This document shows, in pieces, positions 1-11,230 of a DNA stretch of 64,000 bases. The stretch's first letter is position 1. Every line of letters begins with the position of its first letter. Position numbers and translations under genes: made by a program. Source of the DNA: Jacaranda mimosifolia (taxonomy: Eukaryota > Streptophyta > Magnoliopsida > Lamiales > Bignoniaceae); contig CM032131.1 of the NCBI GenBank assembly GCA_018894105.1, positions 9,202,501 through 9,266,500 on the forward strand. Direction: 5' to 3'. The notes under the pieces were generated by a model. It was not told where the DNA came from, did no database searches, and worked only from the letters and a program-made list of their open reading frames with translations.

Positions 1-3000
1 GAGAGCAGATTGGTTATCACAAAATAAAAGAGCAGAGGTGGGAAGATCCATGCAAAGGTCACGAAGTAAGTAAACCAGCCATTGAATTTCACAAGTAGCA
101 ATGGCAAGGTCACGGTATTCAGCTTCGGATGAAGAACGGGAAACAGTGTGTTGTTTCTTCGCTTTCCAGCTTATCAAGGAAGAACCAAGGAAAATACAAT
201 ATCCACTAACTGATCTGCGGGAATCTGGGTAACCAGCCCAATCAGAGTTACTGAAAGCCTGGAGTTTCAACTGGGATGAACTCGGGAAAATAAGCCGGAA
301 CCTGGGGCAGCCTTGATATACTGAAGAACACGGTGAGAGGCCTGCAAATGAACTGAAGTCAGAGCATCCATAAACTGACTCAACTGTTGAACAGTAAAGG
401 AAATGTCGGGCCGTGTGGCAGCAAGGTACAACAAACGCCTAACCAAACGCCTATAAGGAGCTGGATCAGTAAGAGGAACAACATCATCCTTGCGAAGCTT
501 TAGATATGAAGCCATCGGAGTCTTAGCTGGTTTAGCACCCAAGAAACCAGAATCACCAAGAATTTCGAGGGCATATTTTCTTTGACAAATAGAAATACCA
601 TCCTTAGAACGAGCAACCTCTAACCCGAGGAAGAACTTCAAGTCCCCAAGATCCTTAATGCGAAAAGTGTCATGAAGAAACTGCTTAACATGAGTGATTT
701 CAGAGAGATCAGGTCTGGCAAGAACTAAGTCATCAACATAGACAAGAATGATAGTAGGAATACCATCATGATACTTGACAAAAAGAGAATAATCAGCAGA
801 TGACTGAACATAACCCAAAGAACAGAGAGCAGTGGTCAACTTGGAATACCATTGTCGGCTGGCTTGCTTAAGGCCGTATAAAGACTTTCGAAGCTTGCAA
901 ACCTATCCAGGAGCACATGGAAAACCAGGCGGAGGTATCATATAAACTTCTTCATGGAGATCGCCATGAAGAAAGGCATTATTCACATCCAGTTGTTTAA
1001 GGTGCCAACCATGAATGGAAGCCAAGGCAAGCAAAAGACGCACAGTGGTAAGCTTTGCTATAGGAGAAAAGGTGTCGAAGTAATCCAGCCCCTCTGTTTG
1101 AGTATAGCCCTTAGCCACCAACCGAGCCTTATAGCGTTCAACAGAGCCATCGGCCCACAGTTTGATCTTAAAAACCTATTTACACCCAATAGGGGTCTTA
1201 CCAGAAGGCAAAGCAGTGAGATCCCAAGTATGATTTGCATCAAGAGCCGAAATTTCAGCGTGCATCGTCTCACGCCAACAGTCATGTTTTACAGCCTGGG
1301 TATAAGAAGTGGGTTCAACATGGGCAGAAAGGGCAAGAGAATAGGCTCGATGAGGTAGAGATAGACGAGAATAGGAAAGTACGGAGCTTAGGAGATAGGG
1401 AGTGGAAAGAGAGTTAAGATGACATTGATAGCCATTAAGGTAGGATGGAGGGTGATGAGGCCGTGAGGAGCGACGTATAGTAGGAGCAGGAGGACGAGCG
1501 GGCATGGTATGTGGAGGAAAGGTATCATCATAAGCAGGTGGAACAGGCTGAGGCAAAGGGAGAGAAGTAGGTTTTGCAGAAGCAGTGAAAGGAAAAATGT
1601 GTTCATAAAAACGAACGTTGCAAGATGTGAATATTTCACGAGTATCAACATCAAGAAGAACAAAACCCTTGGTGCCAGGTTTGTAGCCAAGGAAGATAGC
1701 CTTACGAGTATGGGGATCAAATTTACCTCTATGAGCCGTAAGGGTAGAAGCAAAACATAGAGAACCAAAAACTCTAAGGTCTCCAAATGAGGGCAGTGAG
1801 TTGTAGAGAAGCTCATACGGTGTCTTGTTGGATAAGAGAGGGGAGGGTAGTCTATTTATGAGGTGGACAGCGTGCAAGACGGCATAGCTCCAAAAGGAAG
1901 TAAGTAAGTTGGACTGAAACATTAGAGAGCAGGCCACATTCAAGATATGTTGATGTTTACGCTCAACAATCCCATTTTGTTGAGGCGTTTCCACGCAAGT
2001 AGTTTGGTGCACAGTACCCGTGGAAGAGTATAGATGAGGTAAGATGAATTCAGGACCGTTGTTGCTTCGTAATGTTTTAATAGAGCAAGAAAATTGAGTT
2101 TGTATGAGAGAGAAGAATGACTGGATAAGATGCTTTGTTTTAGATTTATGCTTCATCAAAAATATCCAATTATGACGCGTAAAATCATCAACAATTGTAA
2201 GGAAATATTGATGACCATGTACAGAGTGAGTGGCAAAAGGCCCCCAAATGTCAACGTGTATTAAATCGAAAGGGTTACAAGAATTGGAAACACTCATGGG
2301 AAAAGGGAGTTTGTGTTGTTTAGCTAGGTGACAAATGTCACAGCTAGAATTATTTCTAATAACAAGATCTGGAATACAATCTTTAAGAAGTTTAAGTCTA
2401 GAATCAGATACATGTCCGAGGCAAAAATGCCATTTATCAAAGCTAGTACATGAAGAAGCTAAACTAGTGGGGTTGCAACCAAGAGAGGCTGGAAAGGAAG
2501 ACTGCATCATTAGGTACAAACCATTACTAGCCTTAGCTGTACCAATCGTCTTCCAAGACTTGATGTCCTGAATAAAGCATGAATCAGGTTGAAAAACAAG
2601 GCAACAAGATAAAGCTGAAATGAGTCGAGCAACGAAAATCAAATTAAAGGAGAAGGCAGGGATGTAAAGCACATTATGTAGCATGAGAAGAGAGTTAATT
2701 TGTATAGTCCCAGAGTAATGAGCAATTGTTTTGCTGCCATTTGGGAGAGTCACACTGAGAGGTGGAATATGAGAATAGGTGGTATATGAACTTAGGGAAC
2801 AGGTTATGTGGTCGGTGGCGCCACTATCCACAATCCAAGTAGCTGAAGAAGTAAGGCAGGCGAAAGAGGTAGAGATACCTGTGGAAGTGACTTGGCTAGA
2901 ACTGATTTGGTTGGAGGCATGGACAGGCGGAGAGGAATTAGCCACATTACATGACTGCAGCAAAGACAACATTTGCTGATATTGCTCATGAGTGAGAGCA

Positions 3001-4031
3001 ACAGGTTTAGCGGCAAGAGTTTCAGAAACCTGTGCTGGAGATTCGGTAGTAATGTTAGCAACTTGGTCCTCTGAGCTAGTAACATTCATTGCTGAGCTAT
3101 AGGATTTAGGCTTAAATCCAGGTGGATAACCGTGCTTTTTGTAACAAGTTTCAACTATGTGCCCCGATTTTCCACAGTAAGTACACATCCTTTTGTCAGA
3201 AATAAAGAATCTCTGAGAGTTGTAAGGCTTCTTAGGATAAGACTGTTGCTGCTGATTCCGGTGAATCTGCTGAGACTTTGTTGAAGGAGGTGCATCTGTA
3301 ACAGTCTTATTCACAAAGACCTGGTAGGCACCCTGACTTAGCTGTCGTTCTTGTTGAATTACCAAAGAAAAGGCCTTATTGATCGAAGGCAATGGGTCTA
3401 ACAACATAATTTGAGACTTCACATGCGTAAACTGATCTCCAAGACCTTTAAGAGAGCGAATCATGTAATCACTACTTTGATACTGCTGTAAAGTAGTGAT
3501 AGCACCGCAAGTACAAGAAACCGTGCAAGAGCATGAAGGTATTGGTCGAAAGTTTTGAAGTTCATCCCATAGTATCTTCAAAGCTGTAAAATATTCAGTT
3601 ACAGACTTATCTCCTTGACGAAAATTGTAGATTTCCTCCTGTAAATCTGAAATCCGAAATATGTCTCCTTGAGAAAATCGTTCCCGTAGATCACTCCAAA
3701 CATCATAGGCTCGATCGATCCAGAGAATACTGCTAGTAATGGATGGTGAAATTGAATGATTTAACCAGGAAATCACCATAGTATTGCAGCGTTCCCAAGC
3801 TGCAAACAGAGGATCAGTCGCCGGTGGTTGCTTGATGGAGCCATCAACAAACTGGAGTTTGTTTTTGGAAAGAAGCGCCATTTGCATAGCTCGTGACCAA
3901 GAGTGGTAATTGTTACTGCTGAGAGGGGGAGAAACCAATACAAGTGCCGGATTTTCATTAGGATGCAAGTAATAAGGACTTGAAGGATCGATTGAAGAAG
4001 ATGTTGTTGTCATTGAAGATGAACTCGCCAA
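1..4031 (-). pseudogene. copia gag-pol polyprotein, broken and partial
   Basis: One long minus-strand frame encodes a copia polyprotein. Gag of the UBN2 type occupies the first ~280 residues, followed by a CCHC zinc knuckle (CTYCGKSGHIVETC, near residue 281). The protease motif WIVDSGATDH is near residue 397, and a GAG-pre-integrase H/C domain follows. The integrase core shows VDIWGPF, IVDDFTRHNW and the QQNGIVERKH region. Reverse transcriptase has YVDDLVLA near 724-745, and RNase H is at about 1-285. Two in-frame TAG stops occur, at 1173-1175 and 900-902; both are single-base changes and the frame continues past each. A one-base slip in a T run near 287 separates reverse transcriptase from RNase H. 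The frame opens at TTG (4029-4031) and the first ATG is 4011-4013, so the original start codon may have been lost. Not functional as it stands. Confidence 0.93.
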
Positions 4032-4049
4032 AAAAAAAAATTTATTATT

Positions 4050-4061
4050 GCTCCGATACCA
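4050..4061 (-). other. tRNA-Met primer-binding site of copia element 1
   Basis: The minus strand reads TGGTATCGGAGC. This differs at one base from TGGTATCAGAGC, the usual plant copia site complementary to the initiator Met tRNA. It lies immediately inside the LTR and about 20-40 bp before gag. Confidence 0.8.
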
Positions 4062-4210
4062 TGAAGAATTTCACAGAGAGAGAGGGGAGAAAAATTGGTG
4101 TACCTCCATTGAAAAATTATCTCAACTGTTCTTTACACGAGAAACATTTACAGATATATATAGAAAAAGAAAGGGAAGAGTCAGTTATAACAGTTTAACT
4201 TACTCTAACA
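4062..4210 (-). repeat. 5' LTR of copia element 1
   Basis: On the minus strand the sequence starts TGTTAGAG and ends CA directly against the primer-binding site. It contains a TATATATA promoter-like stretch near 4153-4161. The inner edge (4062) is firm because it abuts the tRNA-complementary site. The outer edge is chosen from the common copia start TGTTAGAG. A CA at 4264-4265 is an alternative that would make the LTR about 204 bp. The second LTR needed to settle this is outside the window. Confidence 0.6.
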
Positions 4211-4348
4211 ACTTGTAACTAATACTAATAGAAAGTTTAACAAAGTTTACAGATTAGACTGAAGCATAACTAAGGCTAAGTAATGGAGTTATCTTCCAAT
4301 AGTTGTCCTATTCATTTTTCAACTTATCTGATCATGCTTCAATCTCAG
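4211..4348 (+). other. remaining 3' part of the last intron of the left GLR gene
   Basis: This short AT-rich stretch lies between the copia LTR and the splice acceptor (AG at 4347-4348, preceded by a pyrimidine-containing run). It is inferred to be intron because the downstream exon begins in mid-protein. The rest of this intron and the upstream exons lie beyond the left edge, on the far side of the copia element. Confidence 0.6.
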
Positions 4349-4801
4349 GTTTTCCCAAAGGGCTCCCCATTGGCAGTTGATATGTCAGAAGCAATTCTCA
4401 CTGTAACACAAAGTGGATATGTAAATACATTAGAGAAAAACATGCTAAATGAAAGTTCCAATTACCTTTCACCAACCAGTAAGGAAGAAACGGATGAGAT
4501 CAAATTAGGCCTTGAGCCTTTCTCTGGTTTGTTCCAGGTTTTAGGTGGCGCTATAGGACTTGCATTCTTTATCGCGGTCCTCCGTTTGGTAAGAATGAGG
4601 TGGACTGGTATTTGTGGTTTGATGCAAAAAGAACTGATAAAGAGAAGAATTTGTTCGTGGGCATCATTGGTACTCACTGAATGCTACTCAAGATTTGGCT
4701 CAACCTTTTTCAGACAAGGGATCATTCGGAGGAATGTGCCTGATCATGACAACCAAATGGAGCCAAACTTACAGATGGCAGTGCTGAACCATAGGTATTA
4801 G
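4349..4801 (+). CDS. GLR: Glutamate receptor-like channel, last exon (C-terminal part)
   Basis: Plant GLRs are ligand-gated, calcium-permeable channels of the ionotropic glutamate receptor superfamily in plasma or internal membranes. This exon starts at a splice acceptor and reads FPKGSPLAVDMSEAIL, the conserved end of the second ligand-binding lobe (S2). It is followed by the last transmembrane helix M4 (about GLFQVLGGAIGLAFFIAVL) and a basic cytoplasmic tail, ending at TAG 4799-4801. The upstream ATG at 4283 is inside the intron and is not a start. The S2 cysteine normally found just before M4 is not visible; the aligned stretch reads ESSNYLSP. The tail has several cysteines and runs of basic residues. 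All earlier exons are outside the window. It may be a diverged paralogue or a decaying copy. Family assignment is firm; expression is unknown. Confidence 0.85.
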   Translation, partial: VFPKGSPLAVDMSEAILTVTQSGYVNTLEKNMLNESSNYLSPTSKEETDEIKLGLEPFSGLFQVLGGAIGLAFFIAVLRLVRMRWTGICGLMQKELIKRRICSWASLVLTECYSRFGSTFFRQGIIRRNVPDHDNQMEPNLQMAVLNHRY

Positions 4802-4938
4802 GTAGAAATAGGATTATATGAGTAATATCTACTTGTAGAGAAATTAATTCTCATTTTGAAGTGTAATTAAATTAGAAACATTGACATTTTTCTTGCTTAT
4901 TAATTTTGAGGAGTAACCTTTCTTGCTTTGGTCATACA

Positions 4939-4944
4939 AATAAA
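4939..4944 (+). terminator. possible poly(A) signal of the left GLR gene
   Basis: An AATAAA hexamer lies 138 bp after the GLR stop codon in T-rich sequence. The position fits a plant 3' end, but such hexamers are frequent in AT-rich DNA. Confidence 0.35.
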
Positions 4945-5483
4945 TGATGGGTCTTGGTCACTTATGAAAAACCCACCCCTGTATAGGGTTTTTTTCCTTT
5001 ATTTTATATACGTGTAGTCATGACGTATTGAAATGTTTATAATTAAGAATTATGCAAAATAATAAGACCAATGTGATTACAGCAATAATTACGTATAAAT
5101 TAATGTTTATCTCTATTTTAGACAGCAGGCTTGATTTCATCACTGAAACCCTTTCAATCCTGCCTCAACTGCATAAACTATTGTGAAACTACAAATGATT
5201 TTTAGAGAAGTCTTGTATATTAGTTATTGAATATGAATTCAACATACGATAATGTTAAGTATGCATTTTTAATTATTTATTTATTTATATATATTTGTAT
5301 TTATATATATGAGAAATGTGTATATTATATAGTTCATATATAATTACAATATAATATTTTTATATATTAGAAACAATATAATTGCATAAATATTTTATGC
5401 ATTATATATACACATATATGTTTGAAATTTATAAGTTTTTGAAAATTAAAATATGCACATATAAATTTGTGAAGAGTTAGTTG
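4945..5483. other. AT-rich spacer, no gene seen
   Basis: AT-rich sequence with TATA-type simple repeats around 5270-5420. No reading frame with recognisable content and no clear element ends were seen. It separates the GLR 3' end from MULE A. Confidence 0.6.
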
Positions 5484-5493
5484 TTTGTTAATG

Positions 5494-7154
5494 GGTAAAA
5501 TTGCAATTTTAGTCCATGAACTATGCCCTCTTTCGATTTTAGTTCATTGTGATATGGGGTTAGCACATTTAATCCAAAAACTCGTAAATTTTCGCACATT
5601 TAGTCCATTGGGCAGAAAAATTTTCAATTGGGCCCAAAAATTGCCCAATCAGCTTTAATCGGGCCTAATTTTTGGAGATTTTGTGACATGTGTCACCAGC
5701 GCCACATCAGCGTCTACCTCAGCTACCACATCAGCAAAATGGTTGAAATTAAAAAAAAAAAAAAAAGAAAGAAAAATGTTGAGGGGAAAAAATAAAAAAA
5801 ATCAATAAAATTAAAAATTTATATTATTATATATATAATATAATACATATGTATAATATATATAATATATACATATGTATCAATAGATAATATATTATTA
5901 TATATATAATATATATACTTTTTTATATTTATCTCCCCCAACCCACCCCACCCCAACACCACCAACTGCCATGGCTGCCAATGGCCATGGCAGCCTCAGG
6001 CCGCCGGCGAAAACAAAAGGGAAAAGAAAATGAAAAGCGCTAGCGGCCAAAAATGGCCGCCAGACTTGGCCGCCGGTGGAAACAAAAAAAAAAAAATAGA
6101 CAAAAACATGCCACGGCCAGAATGGCCATGGCTGCCAATGGCCGGATCTAGCTAGATCCGGCCAGTATGCACGCTGCCATGGCAACCTGTTAAGTTGTGG
6201 GGTTGGGGGCTGGCCGGGAGGGGGGGTGGGGGGGCGGGCGTGGGTGGGTGTTTTTGGGGGTGCGGGGGTGGGCTATTTATTTTATATAAATATATATATT
6301 ATATATGTATATATAAGTTTTAGATAGATAGATTTCTATATGTATATAAGGATAAATAAAAAATATTATTAATAATATATAAATTTGAAATGAATAAAAA
6401 AAAATTAAATATTATTTTAAATTATCTTAATTAAATATTTTCTAATTTTTCACATGTCATTATTTTAGGGAAAAAAATTCCTTTTTTTTTCAATTGCTAC
6501 AATTGTTTGAAATTATTTTAACAATTGATAATTTTTCACATACTATTATTTCAAAGAAAAATCAATTTTTTTCCCAATTGCCATGTTTATTTTAAATTAT
6601 CTTAATATTTTGTAATTTTTACTTGTCATTATTTTAAAAAATTTCAACTTTTATTAATTGCCACAATAATGGAATTATCTTAAATATTTTGTAATTTTTT
6701 ACATGTCAATAGTTTAAATTTATTTTAGCTTTTTTTTTCCCAGTTGATTCATACTTAAACATTTTGTATTGATACATATGTATATATTATATATATTATA
6801 CATATGTATTATATTATATATATATAATAATATAAATTTTTAATTTTATTGATTATTTTTATTTTTTCCCCTCAACATTTTTCTTTTTTTTTATTTTTAA
6901 TTTCAGCCATTTTGCTGACATGGCGGTTGAGGTGGACGCCGATGTGGCGCTGGTGACACATGTCACAAAATCCCCCAAAATTAGGCCCGATTGAAGTTGA
7001 CTGGGCAATTTTTGGGCCCAATTGAAAATTTCCAGCCCGATGGACTAAATGTGCGAAAATTTATGGGCTACTGGACCAAATGTGCTAACCCCATATCACA
7101 ATGGACTAAAATCGAAAGAGGGCATAGTTGGTGGACAAAAATTGCAATTTTTCC
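5494..7154. mobile_element. MULE A: non-autonomous Mutator-like element with ~390-bp inverted repeats
   Basis: The left end GGTAAAATTGCAATTTTAGTCC and the right end (read inverted) GGAAAAATTGCAATTTTTGTCC begin inverted repeats running to about 5885 and from about 6770. The flanks carry a direct repeat TTTGTTAATG (5484-5493 and 7155-7164), the 9-11 bp length typical of Mutator insertions; the exact edge is ambiguous by one or two G residues. The repeats contain spaced 'TTTAGTCC/ATT' motifs. The centre (about 5930-6265) is a GC-rich island flanked by a C-rich and a G-rich tract. There is no transposase. Short open frames in the core are low-complexity. Confidence 0.85.
5930..6268. other. GC-rich core of MULE A with CCATGGC palindromes and G-rich tract
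   Basis: The left border is C-rich (CCCCAACCCACCCCACCCC). The middle repeats GCCATGGC/GGCCATGGC and GCCGCCGG motifs and holds a GGATCTAGCTAGATCC palindrome. The right border (about 6200-6268) is made of G runs separated by one or two bases. The base composition contrasts sharply with the AT-rich arms. It may be captured host sequence or an intrinsic part of the family. No protein match is recognised. Confidence 0.7.
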
Positions 7155-7164
7155 TTTGTTAATG

Positions 7165-7549
7165 GTATTATTTTTCTCATATATATCTCAAACAATGGTG
7201 GTATTTCTTTTTAAATAAATATTTTTAAATTCATAAAATGGGTCTAAATGGATTTAATCAATACAATTGACTTGACGTCGGATTGGAGCCCGAGTCCAGG
7301 TTTGGTTTGAGTTAAGTCGAATCCTAGGTCCATACAGATTTTACGGACATTGCCTATCGAATTTTGATAGATCCGCCTTAAATCTGACATGATATTTTTA
7401 CTATATTAAATGTTCATTAACTAATGGTTGCCACACGTGATTTTTATGTGCATAAATATTCTTTTGTGTATTTTATATTTTTGCGCTTTTTTTTTACTGT
7501 AATAAAAATTAATTGATATTAAAAATACATAGCTATTACCTATAATTTA
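7165..7549. other. spacer between MULE A and copia element 2
   Basis: AT-rich, single-copy-looking sequence with no recognised gene or element ends. It carries one member of the MULE A target duplication at its left edge and ends at the ATAAC target duplication of copia element 2. Confidence 0.5.
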
Positions 7550-7554
7550 ATAAC

Positions 7555-7982
7555 TGTTGTAATCCAAGAGGATCTATTATGAAAATTATGAAATAACAGT
7601 AAAGTAATTTAGGGAAAACTGACAACAAGATTTAATATGGTCCGGCGATGTGCCTAATCCACTCGACAAAGAAAGGATCTTATTGATTTCAAATCAAGAT
7701 AATGAGTACAACTTTGAGTTCCACAAATTTCACAAGAACACCCGACACCTTCGTTCTAAACTCCGTCTCGAGAAACTATCTCAAAAGCTATATAGAATTA
7801 CTCGTGTATTGTTTGTCCTATTCAACCTGAAAGAAAACAGGGGTTAAATACCCAAACAATAGCTAAACGGGCCATAGGCCTATGCGGCTGCTGAATACTT
7901 GCCCAATTTTCGCGCCTGCCATTTCGCACCATTTTTTTTGTTTCTCGCCATTTGTAGCTCAAATTCTCAAGCAAAATCAATA
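7555..7982 (-). repeat. 3' LTR of copia element 2
   Basis: It matches 30330-30773 along its length, starting TGTTGTAA on the + strand. It has scattered substitutions and lacks a short GC-rich stretch that the other LTR has near 30660-30675. The terminal CA is changed to TA here (7981-7982). Confidence 0.9.
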
Positions 7983-8044
7983 ATTCTCCACCTTGATTTG
8001 AAATTCACCATCTATCTTCTTTGTCCCTACCCCCAAAAGAGCCC

Positions 8045-8877
8045 TTATCTGAGTCTGTAAATGTTAATCAAATTCAAGCAATGCTCGAATGTGATTCCTC
8101 GAATAGTCTTATTCAACATATCTGCCGAATTATCTTTAGTCCCAACCTTGTCAACTAAGACGACACCTTGAGACACCATATCCCGGACAAAATGATACCT
8201 CACATTAATGTGCTTTGTGCTATCATGAAAAGCTTGATTCTTTGACAAGTGTATGACACTCTGACTATCACAAAATATGGTAGTAATATTAGAATCCATA
8301 CCTATATCCTCAATCAGCCCCCTTTTAACCAAATGTCTTCCTTCACGCCTTCAGCTAAAGCCACGTACTGCAAAGTTTACTTCCAGCTAACCATATAACT
8401 TGAAACACAAAACACATACCTAGTTATGGACCTTCTGCTGTCCAAATCTCCAATATAATCTGTATCCACATAGCCAATAATTCTAGCAGTAGAATTCAAT
8501 TAACTATACTTTCAACATCTATCTACAAAGCCTCTCAAATACCTCATGATCCATTCCACAATCTGCCAATGCGTCTTTCCTGGCTTGTGCATGTACCTGC
8601 TCACAACACTGACTACATGTGAAATATCTGGCCTTGTGCATACCATGGCATACATCAAGCTACCCATTACACTAGCATACGACACATTAGACGTGCTCCA
8701 ACTCCTCCTTAGTACTTGGTGATAGATCTGATGAAAGCCTGGAATGAGCTGCAAGTGGCATACTAACTGGCTTAGACTTATCCATTCCAAAACACTCAAG
8801 TACTTTCTCAATGTAATGTTGTTGAGACAAGTACAACAATCCTGCGTGTTTGTCTCAGATGATCTTCATGCCCAATA
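8045..8877 (-). pseudogene. copia element 2 reverse transcriptase C-terminal part and RNase H
   Basis: The stretch 8811-8512 reads ASVMGSLMYAMVCTRPDISH and WQIVEWIMRYLRG, the copia block after the YVDD motif. The stretch 8332-8045 reads TTIFCDSQSVIHLSKNQAFH and TKHINVRYHFVRDMV, the RNase H end with the DSQS catalytic Asp. Stops and frameshifts separate the pieces. When the CACTA element plus one TCT copy are ignored, the frame joins the piece at 27196 without a gap, which shows the two halves were one gene. Confidence 0.9.
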
Positions 8878-8899
8878 TCTCACTACAACAAACTACACT

Positions 8900-9245
8900 T
8901 CACGTAACAAAAACTTTGGTCACAAAGATAAAATTCGTTACAAATGTTAGATATATGGTAACAAAATTGATTTTTTGTTACAAATAAAATTTTCTTGAGT
9001 AACTAAGTAAAAATCTTGTTACCTTTAACTCAAATTTGTTACCTTAAATTTTTTACGTTCGTAACTAAGTAATAATTCATTATGGAAAATGTTATTTTGT
9101 TACATATAACACTTTCTATCATATAAGAAGATAATTTGTAACAAAGTTTGTAGTTATTAAACTTCAACTAATTTCCCTCCAAAATTCATTCCCTCCAAAT
9201 ATCAATTGTACACATATGGTAACAATGATTTTCGTTACTAATTAT
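8900..9245. repeat. left subterminal repeats of the CACTA element
   Basis: Many short copies of GTTAC, GTAAC and their reverse occur, such as CGTTACAAATG, GGTAACAAAATT and TTGTTACC. The same motifs occur at 26770-27175 next to the other end. Such arrays bind transposase in known CACTA elements; binding here is inferred. Confidence 0.7.
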
Positions 9246-9279
9246 AAATGGATATTAAATTAAATTTTTACAATTACTT

Positions 9280-11230
9280 TTGGGTTGGGCTTTTGTTCAA
9301 GAAATGGGCTTCACAATAATGTAAAGAATTTGGTAATTGAGCTTAACCAATTTTTTAGTGAATTATTGTTGGACTAAGTTTTATTTTAAGGATTGACCTT
9401 GAAGAAATTTGAAGTGAATGATCCACTATTTGAGCCAATTTTCTTTAAAACATTGGGTTTTATAAATTTTTTGTGAATTATTAACTAAATTGGGAGTTCT
9501 CATTTATGAAATAGGTTTGATAAAATTTATAGTAAATTAAGTGGTGAATTAGGATTCATTGTAAGATTTTGTCTTGAACAAATTTGAAGTGAGGTAAATG
9601 GTGAATTAGACTTTCTTTAAAGAACTAAACTTATTTTTTTATTAATTGGACTTCACATTAGTTTAAATAATTGATTACTTTGGGTTGACGAGCTTATTTT
9701 TTTACTAATTGGCTTAACTAATATTTTAGTGAATTGGCAAATTGGATTTCATACTAATTTGAAAAATTCATTAATTGGGCTTTACCAACTTATTTTTTTA
9801 TTAATTGGGCTTCAATAATTGTCTTTGTAAATTAGTGAATTGGAATTTTTATATGAATTGGATTTGACATTAACTTAAAGAATTCATTAATTGGGTTTTT
9901 GCAACTTTTCTTTTTATTAATACGAGTTCAGCGATTTTTTAGTAAATTAATATTATTTGGTAAAGAATTAGGTTTGACATTAAATTACAGAGTTGATTAA
10001 TTGGGCTTTAGCAACTCCTTCTTTATTAATTGGGCTTCACTAATTTTTTAATGAATTAGTGCCATTTTTTAAGAATTGGACTTGACATTAATTTAAAAAA
10101 TTAGTTAATTGTGCTTCTCTAATTTATTCTTAAGAACCGAGTTTCACAAAATGTTTTAGAAAATTAGTTAGTAGGCTTTGTTTAAGAATTGAAATTCACC
10201 AATTATAACTTGGTGAGTAAATTGGTGAATTGAGATTTACATTAATTTAAAGATTGGTTAATTGGGCTTCTCCAACTAATTAAAATTTGTATTTCACCAC
10301 ATCTTTTAGTAAATTGATGAATTAGACTTCATTTAAGAATTGAGTTACAAATATTTTAATGAATCCGTGATTGAGCTTTGTTAAAGAATTTGTCTTTTTT
10401 AATTAAAGAATTAGTAAATTTAACTTCACCAACTTCTTTTTTAAAATTGGGCTTGACAAATTTTTTAATGAACTCGGCTTCATATTAATCTATAAAATTC
10501 GTCAATTGGACTTTACCAACTTCTTTTTTTCCTTAACGGGCTTGACCAATTTGCCAGTAAATCAATAAATTGGGCTTCTTGTGGGCTTCAATTAATCTCT
10601 TTTTAAGAATAATGATTTACCAATAGTAAAAAATTATGTTAGGTTTGACTTTAATTAAAAAAATTAGTTAATTGTGATTCTCTAATTTATTTTTTAAGAA
10701 CTGAATTTCACAAAAAAATTTAGAAAATCATTTATTAGGCCTTGTTTAAGAATTGGAATTCACCAATTATAAATTGGTGAATTGAGATTACATTAATCTA
10801 AAGATTGGTTAATTTAGCTTTTCCAGTTAATTAAAAATTGTATTTCACCAAATTTTTAATGAATTGATGAATTCGACTTCATTTAAGAATTGAGTTACAA
10901 ATATTATAGTGAATTCATGATTGAACTTTGTTTAAAAATTTGTGTCTTTCTTAATTAAAGAAGTAGTTAACTTAACTTCACCAACTATTTTTTTAAACTT
11001 GGGCTTAAAAGTTTTTTAAATGATATGGGCTTCATATTGATTTATAAAATTCATCAATTGGACTTTAACAACTTATTATTTTTCTTAATGGGCTTGACCA
11101 ATTTTCCAATGAGTTACTAATTGGCCATTCTTAATGAATTAAGTTTAAGATTGATTTATAGATTTGATTAATTGGACTTCACCAAGATCTTTTTTTATTA
11201 ATTGGACTTAACTAATTTTTCAGTAAATTA
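9280..11230. repeat. diverged tandem repeats built on AATTGGGCTTCACCAA-like units
   Basis: The phrase 'ttaattgggcttcaccaactt..tttattaattgggcttcac' recurs every 105-150 bp (for example near 9765, 9880, 9988, 10101, 10250). A larger copy step of about 555 bp links 10090-10530 with 10655-11090. The units are heavily diverged and hold no reading frame. The array lies inside the left arm of the CACTA element. Confidence 0.7.

Larger units (their letters stand above)
1..4210 (-). mobile_element. Ty1/copia LTR retrotransposon, 3' end cut by window edge
   Basis: Read on the minus strand, the order is LTR, Met-tRNA primer-binding site, gag, protease, integrase, reverse transcriptase and RNase H, which is the copia order. 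The 5' LTR is at 4062-4210 and the primer-binding site at 4050-4061. The 3' LTR lies left of the window, so the target duplication cannot be checked. The coding frame has two stop codons and a frameshift. The element sits opposite in strand to the GLR exon that begins 138 bp beyond its LTR, so it appears to have landed in the last intron of that gene. The outer LTR edge could instead be near 4265. Confidence 0.9.

Noticed and set aside
954..2979. Several + strand frames within 954-2979
   Set aside because: Antisense shadows of the copia polyprotein, which is read on the minus strand with clear domains.
4283..4348. ATG at 4283 as start of a small gene
   Set aside because: The first 22 codons are intron; the AG at 4347-4348 and the mid-protein GLR motif right after show a splice acceptor.
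5898..6185. Open frame in the MULE A core
   Set aside because: Trp/Phe/Gly-rich low-complexity translation of GC-rich palindromes; no known motif.
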